Of a stretch of 64,000 nt of DNA, positions 10,351 through 19,962 are shown piece by piece (position 1 is the first letter of the stretch; each line of letters starts with the position of its first letter). The notes below the pieces were generated by a model that was not told the origin of the DNA, made no database searches, and worked only from the letters and a program-made list of their open reading frames with translations. The DNA comes from Pseudomonas tumuqii (GTDB lineage Bacteria; Pseudomonadota; Gammaproteobacteria; Pseudomonadales; Pseudomonadaceae). The position numbers were made by a program, and so were the translations under genes. The stretch covers positions 124,001 to 188,000 of the forward strand of contig NZ_JAAOJA010000006.1 of assembly GCF_013184545.1 (NCBI RefSeq), given 5' to 3'.

Positions 10351-10551
10351 CTGTCCGGGTGCTGGACGTGTCGATAAAACCGGTGTTACATTCGGCCTCG
10401 CTGCATTTCCTATGCAGCCCCCTGCAAGCCGTCGCCGACGGATTCCTACGCGAATACCTTCGAAACACGCTGGCGATCCAATCGCCTTTTAGCGGCGCGG
10501 TCTCCCAAGCTGAATAGCTTATTTCCCCTCCTTCATGATTACGTCATTCCT

Positions 10552-11811
<1,260 letters not shown>

Positions 11812-11896
11812 GCAGGATCTGCTGCGCTTCGGCGATGTTGGGTAACAACTGACTGACCTCGGCTCGCGATGAGCCTGGTTCGGCCGGTTAAGACAG

Positions 11897-11918
11897 AAGC
11901 CGGGGAAACCCGGCTTTT
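11897..11918 (+). terminator. Rho-independent terminator downstream of rho
   Basis: An 8-bp perfect stem (AAGCCGGG 11897-11904 with CCCGGCTT 11909-11916) closed by a GAAA tetraloop; the T-run is short (TTTT, two of them in the stem, then GTGTG). Confidence 0.75.
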
Positions 11919-12008
11919 GTGTGTCTACGCACTGCCACTCCTTCTGAATAACCCAGTTCGGCGCTAAACTTTGCGCCCCGACTGGCACGCCCGACACGAG
12001 GCTCCTGC

Positions 12009-13475
12009 ATGCAGTATCGCGACCTGCGCGACTTTATCCGCGGCCTGGAACAGCGCGGCGAACTCAAGCGCATCCAGACGCCGGTATCCCCGGTGTTGGA
12101 AATGACCGAAATCTGCGACCGCACATTGCGCCGCGGCGGTCCGGCGCTGCTGTTCGAGAACCCCACGGGCTTCGCCATGCCGGTGCTCGGCAACCTGTTC
12201 GGCACGCCCAAGCGGGTGGCGTTGGGCATGGGCGCGGAAGAGGTCAGCGAGCTGCGCGAGATCGGCAAGCTGCTGGCGTTCCTGAAAGAGCCGGAGCCGC
12301 CGAAAGGCCTGAAAGATGCCTGGTCGAAGCTGCCAATTTTCCGCAAGGTGCTGGCCATGGCGCCCAAGGTGTTGAAAGACGCGCCCTGCCAGGAAGTGAT
12401 CGAGGAGGGCGACGACGTCGACCTCGGCAAGTTGCCGGTGCAGACCTGCTGGCCGGGCGATGTCGGCCCGCTGATCACCTGGGGCCTGACCATCACCAAG
12501 GGGCCGAACAAGGAGCGGCAGAACCTCGGCATCTACCGCCAGCAGGTGATCGGCCGCAACAAGGTGATCATGCGCTGGCTCAGCCACCGCGGCGGCGCCC
12601 TGGACTTCCGCGACTGGTGCGAGAAATACCCGGACCGTCCCTACCCGGTGGCCGTGGCCCTGGGTGCCGATCCGGCAACCATCCTTGGCGCGGTCACCCC
12701 GGTGCCGGACAGTCTGTCCGAATACGCCTTCGCCGGTCTGTTGCGCGGCCATCGTACCGAGTTGATCAAATGCCGTGGCAGCGAACTGCAGGTGCCGGCC
12801 AGTGCCGAAATCGTCCTCGAAGGGGTGATCCATCCCGGCGAGATGGCCGATGAAGGTCCCTACGGCGACCACACCGGCTACTACAACGAGGTGGACCGCT
12901 TCCCGGTGTTCACCGTCGAGCGCATCACCCGTCGGCAGAAGCCGATCTACCACAGCACCTACACCGGTCGCCCGCCGGATGAGCCGGCGATCCTCGGCGT
13001 GGCGTTGAATGAAGTCTTCGTGCCGATCCTGCAGAAGCAGTTCCCCGAGATCACCGATTTCTACCTGCCGCCCGAAGGCTGCTCGTACCGCATGGCGGTG
13101 GTGACCATCAAGAAGCAGTACCCTGGCCATGCCAAGCGCGTGATGCTCGGTGTCTGGTCGTTCTTGCGCCAGTTCATGTACACCAAGTTCGTCATAGTCA
13201 CCGACGACGACATCGATGCGCGCAACTGGAACGACGTGATCTGGGCGATCACCACACGTATGGACCCCAAGCGCGACACCGTGCTGATCGACAACACGCC
13301 GATCGATTACCTGGACTTCGCCTCGCCGGTCTCCGGTCTGGGTAGCAAGATGGGCCTGGACGCCACCCACAAATGGCCGGGTGAGACCAGTCGCGAATGG
13401 GGGCGGGCGATCGTTCAGGATGAGGCGGTCAAGCGTCGGGTCGACGAGCTCTGGGCGCAGTTGGGGATCGACTGA
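12009..13475 (+). CDS. ubiD: 4-hydroxy-3-polyprenylbenzoate decarboxylase
   Basis: Prenylated-FMN-dependent decarboxylase of ubiquinone synthesis, 488 residues, full length. It starts [20 protein letters not shown] and has the family blocks [35 protein letters not shown] and the active-site region [42 protein letters not shown] includes the conserved glutamate used in catalysis. It lies between rho and a flavin reductase gene, as in other Pseudomonas. UbiX, which makes the cofactor, is not in the window. Confidence 0.98.
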   Translation: MQYRDLRDFIRGLEQRGELKRIQTPVSPVLEMTEICDRTLRRGGPALLFENPTGFAMPVLGNLFGTPKRVALGMGAEEVSELREIGKLLAFLKEPEPPKGLKDAWSKLPIFRKVLAMAPKVLKDAPCQEVIEEGDDVDLGKLPVQTCWPGDVGPLITWGLTITKGPNKERQNLGIYRQQVIGRNKVIMRWLSHRGGALDFRDWCEKYPDRPYPVAVALGADPATILGAVTPVPDSLSEYAFAGLLRGHRTELIKCRGSELQVPASAEIVLEGVIHPGEMADEGPYGDHTGYYNEVDRFPVFTVERITRRQKPIYHSTYTGRPPDEPAILGVALNEVFVPILQKQFPEITDFYLPPEGCSYRMAVVTIKKQYPGHAKRVMLGVWSFLRQFMYTKFVIVTDDDIDARNWNDVIWAITTRMDPKRDTVLIDNTPIDYLDFASPVSGLGSKMGLDATHKWPGETSREWGRAIVQDEAVKRRVDELWAQLGID

Positions 13476-13569
13476 TGCGCTGGATCGATAAGCGACTGCG
13501 GTCGCGCTTACTGCAATGCGTGCAAGGCCCGGTCAAGGCCGCGGGTTTGCGCTTTGGATTGAAAACGCC

Positions 13570-14538
13570 ATGAAAGTTACCTTGCAACCCTCAGGTGCCG
13601 TACTCGACGTCGAGCGTGGCGAACGCATTCTCGATGCGGCGCGTCGGCTCGGTTACGACTGCCCGCAGAGCTGTCGCAACGGCAACTGTCATATTTGCGC
13701 GGCCCTGCTGGTCAACGGCCGGGTGCGTCAGGCGGGCCAATCCCATGAGCATGGCGAGGTGTTCGCCTGCCTGGCCGAACCCGAACAGGAATGTGTCCTG
13801 CTCTGGGATGGGGTGCTGGCGCCTGGCGAGCTGCCGGTGCGCGAGCTGAACTGCCAGCTGCTCGAATGCCACGATGCCGGTGGCGACGTGTTTCGCGTGC
13901 GCCTGCGTGCGCCGGCCGGCAAGTTGCCGCGTTATCACGCCGGCCAGTACCTGTTGCTGCAACGGGCGGATGCCGAGTTTTCGGCTTTTTCCCTGGCCTC
14001 GGCGCCGCAGTCCGGGCGTGAGCTGGAACTGCATATCCTGGCGCGTGACCCGTCCAGTATCGCGGTCATCGAGCACCTGCGCGGACAGGGTTTTGCGCGG
14101 ATACAGATGCCGTTTGGCGACACCCATCTGGCCGAGCTGCCGGATGGCCCGCTGGTGTTGATCGCCGCCGGTACCGGCATGGCACAGATGCGCAGCCTGA
14201 TCGAGCACTGCCGCGCCGCCGGTTTCCCTCACCCGGTGCACCTGTACTGGGGCGCGCGCCGACCGGAAGATTTCTATGAGCTGCCCTGCTGGGCCGAGTG
14301 GCAGTCGTTACCCAATCTGTTCCTGCATCGGGTGGTCAGCGACCAGTGCGGCTGGCAGGGCCGTTGCGGCCTGCTGCACGAGGCGGTGCGCGCGGACTTC
14401 GTCGACCTCAAGCCGCTGCATGTGTATGCCAGCGGTTCGCCGAGCATGGTCTACGCGACCCTCGACGCCCTGGTCGAGGCGGGCATGGATGCCCGGCAGA
14501 TGCGCGCCGACGTCTTCGCCTACGCCCCCAGGGGCTGA
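13570..14538 (+). CDS. 2Fe-2S ferredoxin-linked flavin/NAD(P)H oxidoreductase
   Basis: A 322-residue fusion: an N-terminal plant-type 2Fe-2S ferredoxin domain (cysteines 35, 40, 43 and 67 in CRNGNCHIC and VFACLAEPEQ), then an FAD-binding domain (YHAGQYLLLQ, FSLASAP) and an NAD-binding domain (LIAAGTGMAQMRSLIE; C-terminal YASGSPSMVYATLDAL). The architecture is that of CDP-6-deoxyglucoseen reductase and phenol or benzoate oxygenase reductases. Its place directly after ubiD is conserved in Pseudomonas, which suggests a housekeeping electron-transfer role; the partner is unknown. ATG 13570 was chosen over the upstream in-frame ATG at 13516 because the ferredoxin fold begins there. Confidence 0.88.
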   Translation: MKVTLQPSGAVLDVERGERILDAARRLGYDCPQSCRNGNCHICAALLVNGRVRQAGQSHEHGEVFACLAEPEQECVLLWDGVLAPGELPVRELNCQLLECHDAGGDVFRVRLRAPAGKLPRYHAGQYLLLQRADAEFSAFSLASAPQSGRELELHILARDPSSIAVIEHLRGQGFARIQMPFGDTHLAELPDGPLVLIAAGTGMAQMRSLIEHCRAAGFPHPVHLYWGARRPEDFYELPCWAEWQSLPNLFLHRVVSDQCGWQGRCGLLHEAVRADFVDLKPLHVYASGSPSMVYATLDALVEAGMDARQMRADVFAYAPRG

Positions 14539-14550
14539 TTGACGGCCATG

Positions 14551-14575
14551 AAAAAGCTGCCCGAGGGCGGCTTTT
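14551..14575. terminator. Bidirectional intrinsic terminator between convergent genes
   Basis: AAAAGCTGCC (14552-14561), loop CGAG, then GGCGGCTTTT (14566-14575). The GC stem (one G-T pair) is flanked by A-run and T-run, so it can end transcription of the flavin reductase gene and of the opposing quinone reductase gene. Confidence 0.75.
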
Positions 14576-14577
14576 CC

Positions 14578-14639
14578 GTAGGGTGCGCTGCGCGCACCGA
14601 TATTTCTGCGTAGGTGATGGTGCGCACGGCGCACCTTAC
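14578..14639. repeat. Dispersed palindromic repeat, GTAGGGTGCGC family, copy 1
   Basis: Two 21-nt arms (14578-14598 and 14619-14639) are imperfect inverted copies, each reading roughly GTAGGGTGCGC...GCGCACC, with a 20-nt spacer. A second copy with the same arms lies at 37882-37939. Such intergenic palindromes are common in Pseudomonas. Confidence 0.8.
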
Positions 14640-14650
14640 CGGTTAATGTC

Positions 14651-15628
14651 TCAGCGGACCGTGACCACTACCTTGCCCACTGCCTTGCGCTGGCCGAGGG
14701 TGTCGATCGCCGCTGCCGCCTGCTCCAGGGCAAAGGTCTGCGAGACCAGCGGCCTGAGCTTGCCTTCGACATGCCAGGCGAACAGCTGTTGGAAGTTGGC
14801 GGCGTTATCCTGTGGTTGGCGCTGGGCGAACGAGCCCCAGAACACCCCGACCACGGCGGCGCCCTTGAGCAGGGCCAGGTTGACCGGCAGTTCGGGGATG
14901 CGTCCGCTGGCGAAACCCACCACCAGCAGGCGGCCATTCCAGGCGATGCTGCGAATGGCCTGATCGAACAGATCGCCGCCCACCGGGTCGTAAATCACGT
15001 CGGCGCCCTGGCCGCCGGTCAGGCGTTTGACTTCATCCTTCAGGCTGCTGTCGCTGTAGTTGATCAGTTCGTCGGCGCCGGCGGCCCTGGCTACTTCCAG
15101 TTTTTCTGCGCTGCTCGCTGCGGCGATCACCCGGGCGCCCATGGCCTTGCCGATTTCCACTGCCGCCAGGCCCACGCCGCCGGAGGCACCGAGGACCAGC
15201 AGGGTTTCGCCCGGCTGCAGGTTGGCGCGCTGCTTGAGCGCGTGCATCGAGGTGCCGTAGGTCATGCCGAAGGCGGCGGCAGTGGTGAAGTCCATGCTCG
15301 GCGGGATCGGCATGACGTTGTAGCCCGCTACCGCCACCTGTTCGGCAAAGCTGCCCCAGCCGGTCAGGGCCATTACCCGCTCACCGACTTTCAGGTGACT
15401 GACCTTCTCGCCCACCGCCGCCACCACACCCGCGGCTTCGCCGCCGGGGGAGAAGGGCAGCGGCGGCTTGAACTGGTACTTGCCCTCGATGATCAGGGTG
15501 TCGGGGAAGTTGACCCCGGCCGCATGCACGTCGAGCAGGACTTCGTTGTTCTTCGCTTCGGGGCTGGCGATTTCTTCCAGTACCAGGGTTTCGGCGGGGC
15601 CGAAGGCTTTGCACAGCACGGCTTTCAT
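14651..15628 (-). CDS. NADPH:quinone oxidoreductase family protein (zinc-free MDR)
   Basis: A 325-residue medium-chain reductase of the quinone oxidoreductase type. It starts MKAVLCKAFGPAETLVLEE, has the GroES-like domain with PFSPGGEAAGVVAAVGEKV, and a Rossmann motif LVLGASGGVGLAAVEIGKAMG near residue 145. The cysteine and histidine zinc ligands of alcohol dehydrogenases are absent, as expected for the Qor branch. GAGGAAAG lies a few bases upstream of the ATG at 15628, which is why it was preferred to the in-frame ATG at 15694. It may reduce quinones or enoyl compounds. Its own stop lies just after repeat copy 1. Confidence 0.9.
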   Translation of the reverse strand: MKAVLCKAFGPAETLVLEEIASPEAKNNEVLLDVHAAGVNFPDTLIIEGKYQFKPPLPFSPGGEAAGVVAAVGEKVSHLKVGERVMALTGWGSFAEQVAVAGYNVMPIPPSMDFTTAAAFGMTYGTSMHALKQRANLQPGETLLVLGASGGVGLAAVEIGKAMGARVIAAASSAEKLEVARAAGADELINYSDSSLKDEVKRLTGGQGADVIYDPVGGDLFDQAIRSIAWNGRLLVVGFASGRIPELPVNLALLKGAAVVGVFWGSFAQRQPQDNAANFQQLFAWHVEGKLRPLVSQTFALEQAAAAIDTLGQRKAVGKVVVTVR

Positions 15629-15655
15629 CGGGCTTTCCTCTGCGGATGATGGACT

Positions 15656-15702
15656 AGGGTCTGTTGACGTTTCGTGGCCGCAGCGAAACGTCAACAGACC
15701 CT
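15656..15702. repeat. Perfect 19-bp inverted repeat upstream of the quinone reductase gene
   Basis: AGGGTCTGTTGACGTTTCG (15656-15674) and its exact reverse complement (15684-15702) flank the 9-nt spacer TGGCCGCAG. It starts 27 bp upstream of the reductase ATG, between divergent genes. No T-run follows either arm, so it is not a standard terminator; it may be an operator or a dispersed palindromic repeat. Confidence 0.85.
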
Positions 15703-15852
15703 CGCAGTGTTAGAGGCGAGGGGGATGCGGTCAACGAGCATGGCCGCGTCTGATGGCGCTGCATAAGTATGGGCGTTTTTTCACGCGCACTGGGGCTTGG
15801 GCTGCGGCCCGGCTATGGCTATGCTAGGCGCCCCTGTGGAGGAATACCCCCT

Positions 15853-16266
15853 GTGAAAGTCTGGATCGCACTGTTGTTGGCCCTGTCCCTGCCCGTGCCG
15901 GCATTTGCTCAGGAGGCGGAGAAAAAGCCGGAAGAGGGCGCACCGCCAGCGGTTGCCTATGTCAGCCTGGTGCCGGCGCTGGTGGGCAATTTCGGCTCAG
16001 GGCCCAAGCTCAAGTTCTACAAGGCGGATATCGCGCTACGGGTCAGCGGTACTGCGGCCGAGGACAAGGTCAAGCACCACGAGCCATTGATCCGCAATCA
16101 ACTGGTGATGCTGTTTTCCCAGCAGACCGATGAGAGCATGGGTGCGGCCGGCGCCAAGGAGGCGCTGCGCCAGGAAGCGCTCAAGCAGGTGCAGGATGTC
16201 ATCACCCAGGAAGAAGGCCAGCCGCTGGTGGACGACCTGCTGTTCAACAACCTGATCATTCAGTAA
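15853..16266 (+). CDS. FliL-like exported protein
   Basis: A 137-residue protein starting at GTG 15853 (VKVWIALLLALSLPVPAFAQ), with GAGGAA upstream. A signal peptide, cleaved near AFA-QEA, is followed by a Glu/Lys/Pro linker and a domain resembling flagellar basal-body protein FliL: VSLVPALVGNF, LKFYKADIALRVSG, then HHEPLIRNQLVMLFSQQ. No flagellar gene is nearby; an orphan FliL-like gene at this location occurs in other Pseudomonas. The soluble form (cleaved signal instead of a kept anchor) is uncertain. Confidence 0.8.
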   Translation: MKVWIALLLALSLPVPAFAQEAEKKPEEGAPPAVAYVSLVPALVGNFGSGPKLKFYKADIALRVSGTAAEDKVKHHEPLIRNQLVMLFSQQTDESMGAAGAKEALRQEALKQVQDVITQEEGQPLVDDLLFNNLIIQ

Positions 16267-16300
16267 CGCCAGCAGCGGACGCCCGGGGCGCTCTCGCTAC

Positions 16301-16330
16301 GGCGCTCGATATTTTCACAACCTCTGAGGA
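16301..16330. repeat. Dispersed GCTCGATAyTTTCACAAC repeat, copy 1
   Basis: GGCGCTCGATATTTTCACAA followed by CCTCTGAGGA. The same core occurs at 30021-30050 and 52206-52231, always in intergenic DNA. Confidence 0.65.
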
Positions 16331-16367
16331 GTGGCGTTGCGCTGTTCGACGGGCCGGGCGCGTTTCC

Positions 16368-18209
16368 TCATTCCTCGTCCCGCCAGACGCAGATGCGGTT
16401 GCGGCCCTCGTGCTTGGCGCGGTAAAGCGCTCGGTCGCAGTGCGCTACCAGCAGGTCCGGCGATTCGCCGCTGCCCGGCTCGGCAACCGCCAGGCCGATG
16501 CTCAGGGTCAGGCGCCCCAGCGGGCTGGCCGGGTGGGCGAGGTTCAGCGCTTCGAGTCGTTGCTGTATCCGTGAGGCGACATGCATGCCGCCCTCCAGGC
16601 CGGTATCGGCGAGGATGATGGCGAATTCCTCGCCGCCGTAACGGCAGGCGCTGTCGCCCTCGCGCTGCAGGCTATTGGGCAAGACCGCGGATACCTGGCG
16701 CAGCGCATCGTCGCCAGCCAGATGCCCGAGTCGGTCGTTGTAGCTCTTGAAGTAATCGATATCCAGCATCAGCAGGGTCAGCGAAGTGCCGTGGCGGCGC
16801 AAACGGCGCCACTCGCTGTTGAGTTGGCTGTCGAAAAAACGGCGGTTGTACAGGCCGGTCAACCCATCCAGCTGCGACAGGCGCTGCAGCTGCGCCTCGA
16901 GTTGCAGGCGTTGGCTGTTGTCGCGGGTTACCCCGATCAGGTATTCGTGGCCGTTGACCAGGACCAGTTGCGCGCTGATTTCCGCGGCTTGTTCGCTGCC
17001 GTCGCGCCGGCGCATCTTCTGCTGGAAGATGCTCGACAGCTTGTCCTGTTGGGCTTGGCGCACGCGATCGAGCCAGTTGTAGTAGCCCGGCAGCAGCTGT
17101 TCCGGATCCTGCTTGAGCAGTTCGCGGAAGGCTTCAGCGCTGTAGCCCAGGCTGCTGTAGGTGGCCTGGTTCATGTGCAGGATGTCGCGGTTCTGCGGGT
17201 CGATGATGAACAGGCCGTCGTGGCTGGAATCGGTCAGGTCGAGTACCAGTTGCAGGCGCTCACGGCTGTCGCGCAGTACCTGCTCGATCTTTTCGCGTTG
17301 CTCCAGTTCTTCGCTCAGGCGCCGGTTGCCAGCTTGCAGGGCGCTGGCGCGACGTGCATTGGCCAGCGCCAGGCCGAGGGCCGCGACCAGCAGCAGGCTG
17401 ATGGTCAGGCTGGCGCCGAGAGCGACTTGCGGCAGGGGCGTGGCCAGGCGTTGCACCAGCTGTTCGGTGGGTTTGAGACGCAGGGCGAAGTTCTGGTTGT
17501 TCAGCAGCTGTAGCGGCACCTCCTGCTGCAGTGCGTCGAGGGCGTCGGGTTGTGCATGGTGGTAGATCGACCGGCCCTCCTCCAGCAAGTCGACGCTGAA
17601 GTCCCGGCTGTCGGGGTGGCTGAGCAGCTCATCCATCAAGCGTTCGACGCGAAACACTCCCTGCAGGAAGCCATCGAAGACCCGCTCCTGCTGGGCGTCG
17701 CGAATGTACAGCGGGGTGTAGAGAATGAAACCGCGGCCGCCCTGGATCAGGACGAAGCTGTTGGAGAAGCGTGGTTCGCCCGAGGCCTTGGCCTGGATGG
17801 CCAGGTTGAAGTTGGGGTGGGCCGGAGTCAGGCGCACCTGCAGGGCCTCTTCGTTGCCCTGCAGGGGTTCGATCCAGCGCATCGCGAGGTCGGCGCCGAG
17901 CCATTGGATCGCCTGGTAGCCCTTGAAGCGCTCGAGGGCGAAGCGGCTGTCGAGTACCCATTCGTCCTTCGGCATGCGCCCGCGGTGATTCCACTGCAGC
18001 GCGATGCGGCGCAGGCCATCGACCTGATCGTGCAGGCTGGTCTCCAGTTGCCGGGCGAGGCTGCGCGCCTGGTAGCCGACGCGCTCGGCGACACGCTCCT
18101 GCTGCGCGATCAACAGTCGCTGCCAGAGCAGCAGGCTGACCAGGCTCAGGCCCAGGAGCAGTGCTGCCAGCGCCAAGCGAGTGGGCCAGGGAGACCGGGG
18201 GCGCAGCAT
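16368..18209 (-). CDS. Membrane diguanylate cyclase with CHASE-like, PAS and GGDEF domains
   Basis: Makes the second messenger c-di-GMP from GTP. The 613-residue protein has a transmembrane helix at about 10-32, a periplasmic CHASE-type sensor (about 45-260; FKGYQAIQWLGADLAMRW and FILYTPLYI), a second helix at 263-285, a short coiled region, a PAS domain (about 315-430; GLFIIDPQNRDILHMNQATY) and a GGDEF domain from about 440. The active-site motif GGEEF is at 525-529, and the inhibitory I-site RxxD is intact at 516-519, so an active, feedback-inhibited cyclase is expected. The sensor ligand is unknown; it has no clear Shine-Dalgarno site. Confidence 0.94.
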   Translation of the reverse strand: MLRPRSPWPTRLALAALLLGLSLVSLLLWQRLLIAQQERVAERVGYQARSLARQLETSLHDQVDGLRRIALQWNHRGRMPKDEWVLDSRFALERFKGYQAIQWLGADLAMRWIEPLQGNEEALQVRLTPAHPNFNLAIQAKASGEPRFSNSFVLIQGGRGFILYTPLYIRDAQQERVFDGFLQGVFRVERLMDELLSHPDSRDFSVDLLEEGRSIYHHAQPDALDALQQEVPLQLLNNQNFALRLKPTEQLVQRLATPLPQVALGASLTISLLLVAALGLALANARRASALQAGNRRLSEELEQREKIEQVLRDSRERLQLVLDLTDSSHDGLFIIDPQNRDILHMNQATYSSLGYSAEAFRELLKQDPEQLLPGYYNWLDRVRQAQQDKLSSIFQQKMRRRDGSEQAAEISAQLVLVNGHEYLIGVTRDNSQRLQLEAQLQRLSQLDGLTGLYNRRFFDSQLNSEWRRLRRHGTSLTLLMLDIDYFKSYNDRLGHLAGDDALRQVSAVLPNSLQREGDSACRYGGEEFAIILADTGLEGGMHVASRIQQRLEALNLAHPASPLGRLTLSIGLAVAEPGSGESPDLLVAHCDRALYRAKHEGRNRICVWRDEE

Positions 18210-18263
18210 AGACGGGATCCATGAGGAGTCAGTTACCTCATAGCACAGTGCCTGCTCCCTGCG

Positions 18264-18719
18264 CTAGCGCTCGCTCAGCGCCAGGATTGCCGCCCATTGC
18301 TCGGCACTGACCGGCATCACCGACAGGCGACTGCCCTTGTGCACCAGGGGCAGTTCCAGCAAGGCGCTTTGCGCCTTCAGTTCGGCCAGCGGGATGACCC
18401 TGCTGAAGGCTTCGACAAAGGCCACGTCGACCGCGCTCCAGGGGTTTTTCTCGCTGCTGGCCTTGCTGTCGAAGTAGTGGCTGTGCGGATCCAGTGCCGT
18501 CGGGTCGGCATAGGCGGGGGCAATGATGCGGGCGATTCCGGCGATGCCCGGCTCGGGGCAGCTGGAGTGGTAAAAAAACAACTGCTCGCCGGCCAGCATG
18601 CTGCGCAAGAAATTACGCGCCTGATAATTGCGCACGCCATCCCAGCGGGCTTGGCCCAGGCGCTGCAGATCGTGGATGGAGAATTCATCGGGTTCCGATT
18701 TCATCAGCCAATATGGCAT
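18264..18719 (-). CDS. EVE domain-containing protein
   Basis: A 151-residue protein that is essentially one EVE (PUA-like) domain: MPYWLMKSEPDEFSIHDLQR at the start, WDGVRNYQARNFLRSMLAGE, then LFFYHSSCPEPGIAGIARI. EVE domains are thought to read modified bases in nucleic acids. I chose ATG 18719, with GGAG about 8 nt upstream, instead of the ATG at 18797, because the domain begins here. The position beside the ygfA-6S-zapA block is conserved in Pseudomonas. Confidence 0.93.
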   Translation of the reverse strand: MPYWLMKSEPDEFSIHDLQRLGQARWDGVRNYQARNFLRSMLAGEQLFFYHSSCPEPGIAGIARIIAPAYADPTALDPHSHYFDSKASSEKNPWSAVDVAFVEAFSRVIPLAELKAQSALLELPLVHKGSRLSVMPVSAEQWAAILALSER

Positions 18720-18918
18720 GAGCTTTGCTCCATGAAGCCAGTCCTTATAACGGACGGATGGTCGTACAGGCAGTTGGCAACCGTTTGGCGCCAACAATTG
18801 CTTGATGGTGGCGGCGGGTAGACAATGCCGCCCTCCGTGCTAGACGGTTCGTACGGCCGATAACAATAACCGCCGCCGGTCCACCGTGCGCAGCATGCCT
18901 TGAAGGGGGAGGCATCCC

Positions 18919-19050
18919 ATGAAACGCAAACCAGATCTATTGTGGGTATTGGTCATTCTATTTGGCCTAGGTGTGGTCACCACGGGTTACACCCAGAGCC
19001 AATGGGAGCGGCAGGGCGATGCGCCCGCCAACGTCTCTCAACAGCCTTGA
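18919..19050 (+). CDS. Small single-pass membrane protein, 43 residues
   Basis: ATG at 18919 opens a 43-codon frame ending at TGA 19048-19050. A strong Shine-Dalgarno run, GGGGGAGG, ends about 6 nt before the ATG. The peptide starts MKRKPDLLWVLVILFGLGVV: positive residues, one hydrophobic helix (about 7-21), then a polar tail (TQSQWERQGDAPANVSQQP). This is the pattern of a real small inner-membrane protein oriented by its positive N-terminus. It sits between the EVE gene and ygfA and runs opposite to both. Function unknown. Confidence 0.75.
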   Translation: MKRKPDLLWVLVILFGLGVVTTGYTQSQWERQGDAPANVSQQP

Positions 19051-19104
19051 TCCGCTTGCTTGATCCGCCATGTGCCGCAGGGATCGCGGCGTCACCCGCG
19101 CAGT

Positions 19105-19701
19105 TCAGTACCACGCCCTGTCCGTCACCGTCGCCTTGAGCGGCACATCCCAGCTGGCCAGTGCCAGCCGATCTACCTGCTGACATTCGTGTGCCAGGCC
19201 CAATAAGGTCGGCTTGTGCCATTTTTTGCGCACCCCGCGATAGGCCAGGCTGCGATCGTAAAAACCGCCACCCATGCCGATGCGTCCGCCGTGGCGGTCG
19301 AAGCCGACCAGCGGTAACAACACCAGGTCCAGCGTCCATACCTTGCGTTGCTGCATGCGGTTGTGGCGCGGCTCGGGGATGCGGAAGCGATTGGGTTTCA
19401 TGGTTTCGTGGGGGCGCACGCGCTGAAACACCATTTTGCTACGCGGCCAGGGGTTGAGCACTGGCAGGTAGGTGGCTTTGCCACGGCGTTGAGCGGCGCG
19501 TAACAGCGGCCTGGGGTCGATTTCGCCATCATTGGGCAGGTACAGGGCGATGTGTCTGGCGCGTCGAAACAATGGGTGTTGCACCAATTGCCGATACAGC
19601 TGCTGCGCCGCTCGACGTTGCGCTTGATTGCTCAGGGCGCGGCGCTGTTGTCGCAGCAGGCGGCGTAATTGCGGGCGGGTCAGGTCGGCCGAGTCGAGCA
19701 T
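19105..19701 (-). CDS. ygfA: 5-formyltetrahydrofolate cyclo-ligase
   Basis: Converts 5-formyl-THF to 5,10-methenyl-THF with ATP. The 198-residue protein has the family features: basic N-terminus (LTRPQLRRLLRQQRRALS), HIALYLPNDGEIDPRPLL, and the phosphate-binding GGRIGMGGGFYDRSLAY near residue 140. It is the gene directly downstream of 6S RNA on the same strand, the arrangement known across gammaproteobacteria, where it may be co-transcribed with ssrS. Confidence 0.95.
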   Translation of the reverse strand: MLDSADLTRPQLRRLLRQQRRALSNQAQRRAAQQLYRQLVQHPLFRRARHIALYLPNDGEIDPRPLLRAAQRRGKATYLPVLNPWPRSKMVFQRVRPHETMKPNRFRIPEPRHNRMQQRKVWTLDLVLLPLVGFDRHGGRIGMGGGFYDRSLAYRGVRKKWHKPTLLGLAHECQQVDRLALASWDVPLKATVTDRAWY

Positions 19702-19749
19702 GATCAGGCGTGGAACCTGTTGCCAGCCGAGGGCAGCAGGTGTGAAAAA

Positions 19750-19928
19750 AAGACTCCCCGGCGTGCCGCTGTCGGCTTAGCCCTTGAACCCGAAAGTTCA
19801 AGGTGGAGGTTGCAGGAGGCGTTAAGGCTTTCCGTCAGGCGGACATGCACACCGGCCCCAACTTGCAACCCCCGGGTTTGTGCGTATCGGCTCAGGGACA
19901 TCACCAACTGGCGCACACCCCAGGGAGT
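19750..19928 (-). ncRNA. ssrS: 6S RNA
   Basis: The minus strand between zapA and ygfA carries the diagnostic 6S elements: CCCTGAGCCGATA in the 5' half and ACCTTGAAC...GGTTCAAGGGCTA in the 3' half. The ends pair (ACTCCCTGGGG at the 5' end against GCCGGGGAGT at the 3' end) and a run of eight T residues follows. Predicted length is about 179 nt. 6S RNA binds the sigma-70 RNA polymerase as a mock open promoter in stationary phase. Exact ends are estimated from the -10 box and the T-run. Confidence 0.93.
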
Positions 19929-19935
19929 GGCGGCC

Positions 19936-19941
19936 AGTATA
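19936..19941 (-). promoter_or_regulatory. -10 element of the 6S RNA promoter
   Basis: TATACT on the minus strand, with 7 nt to the predicted first base (19928). No convincing -35 hexamer is visible at the right distance. Confidence 0.6.
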
Positions 19942-19962
19942 CCTGAATCCACTGCGGCGGAA

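Noticed and set aside
10308..10551. rho leader peptide gene
   Set aside because: A 67-codon frame begins at 10314 but runs through the trxA terminator hairpin and has no ribosome site.
13476..13569. Upstream in-frame extension of the flavin reductase (ATG 13516)
   Set aside because: The extra 18 residues are not part of the ferredoxin fold.
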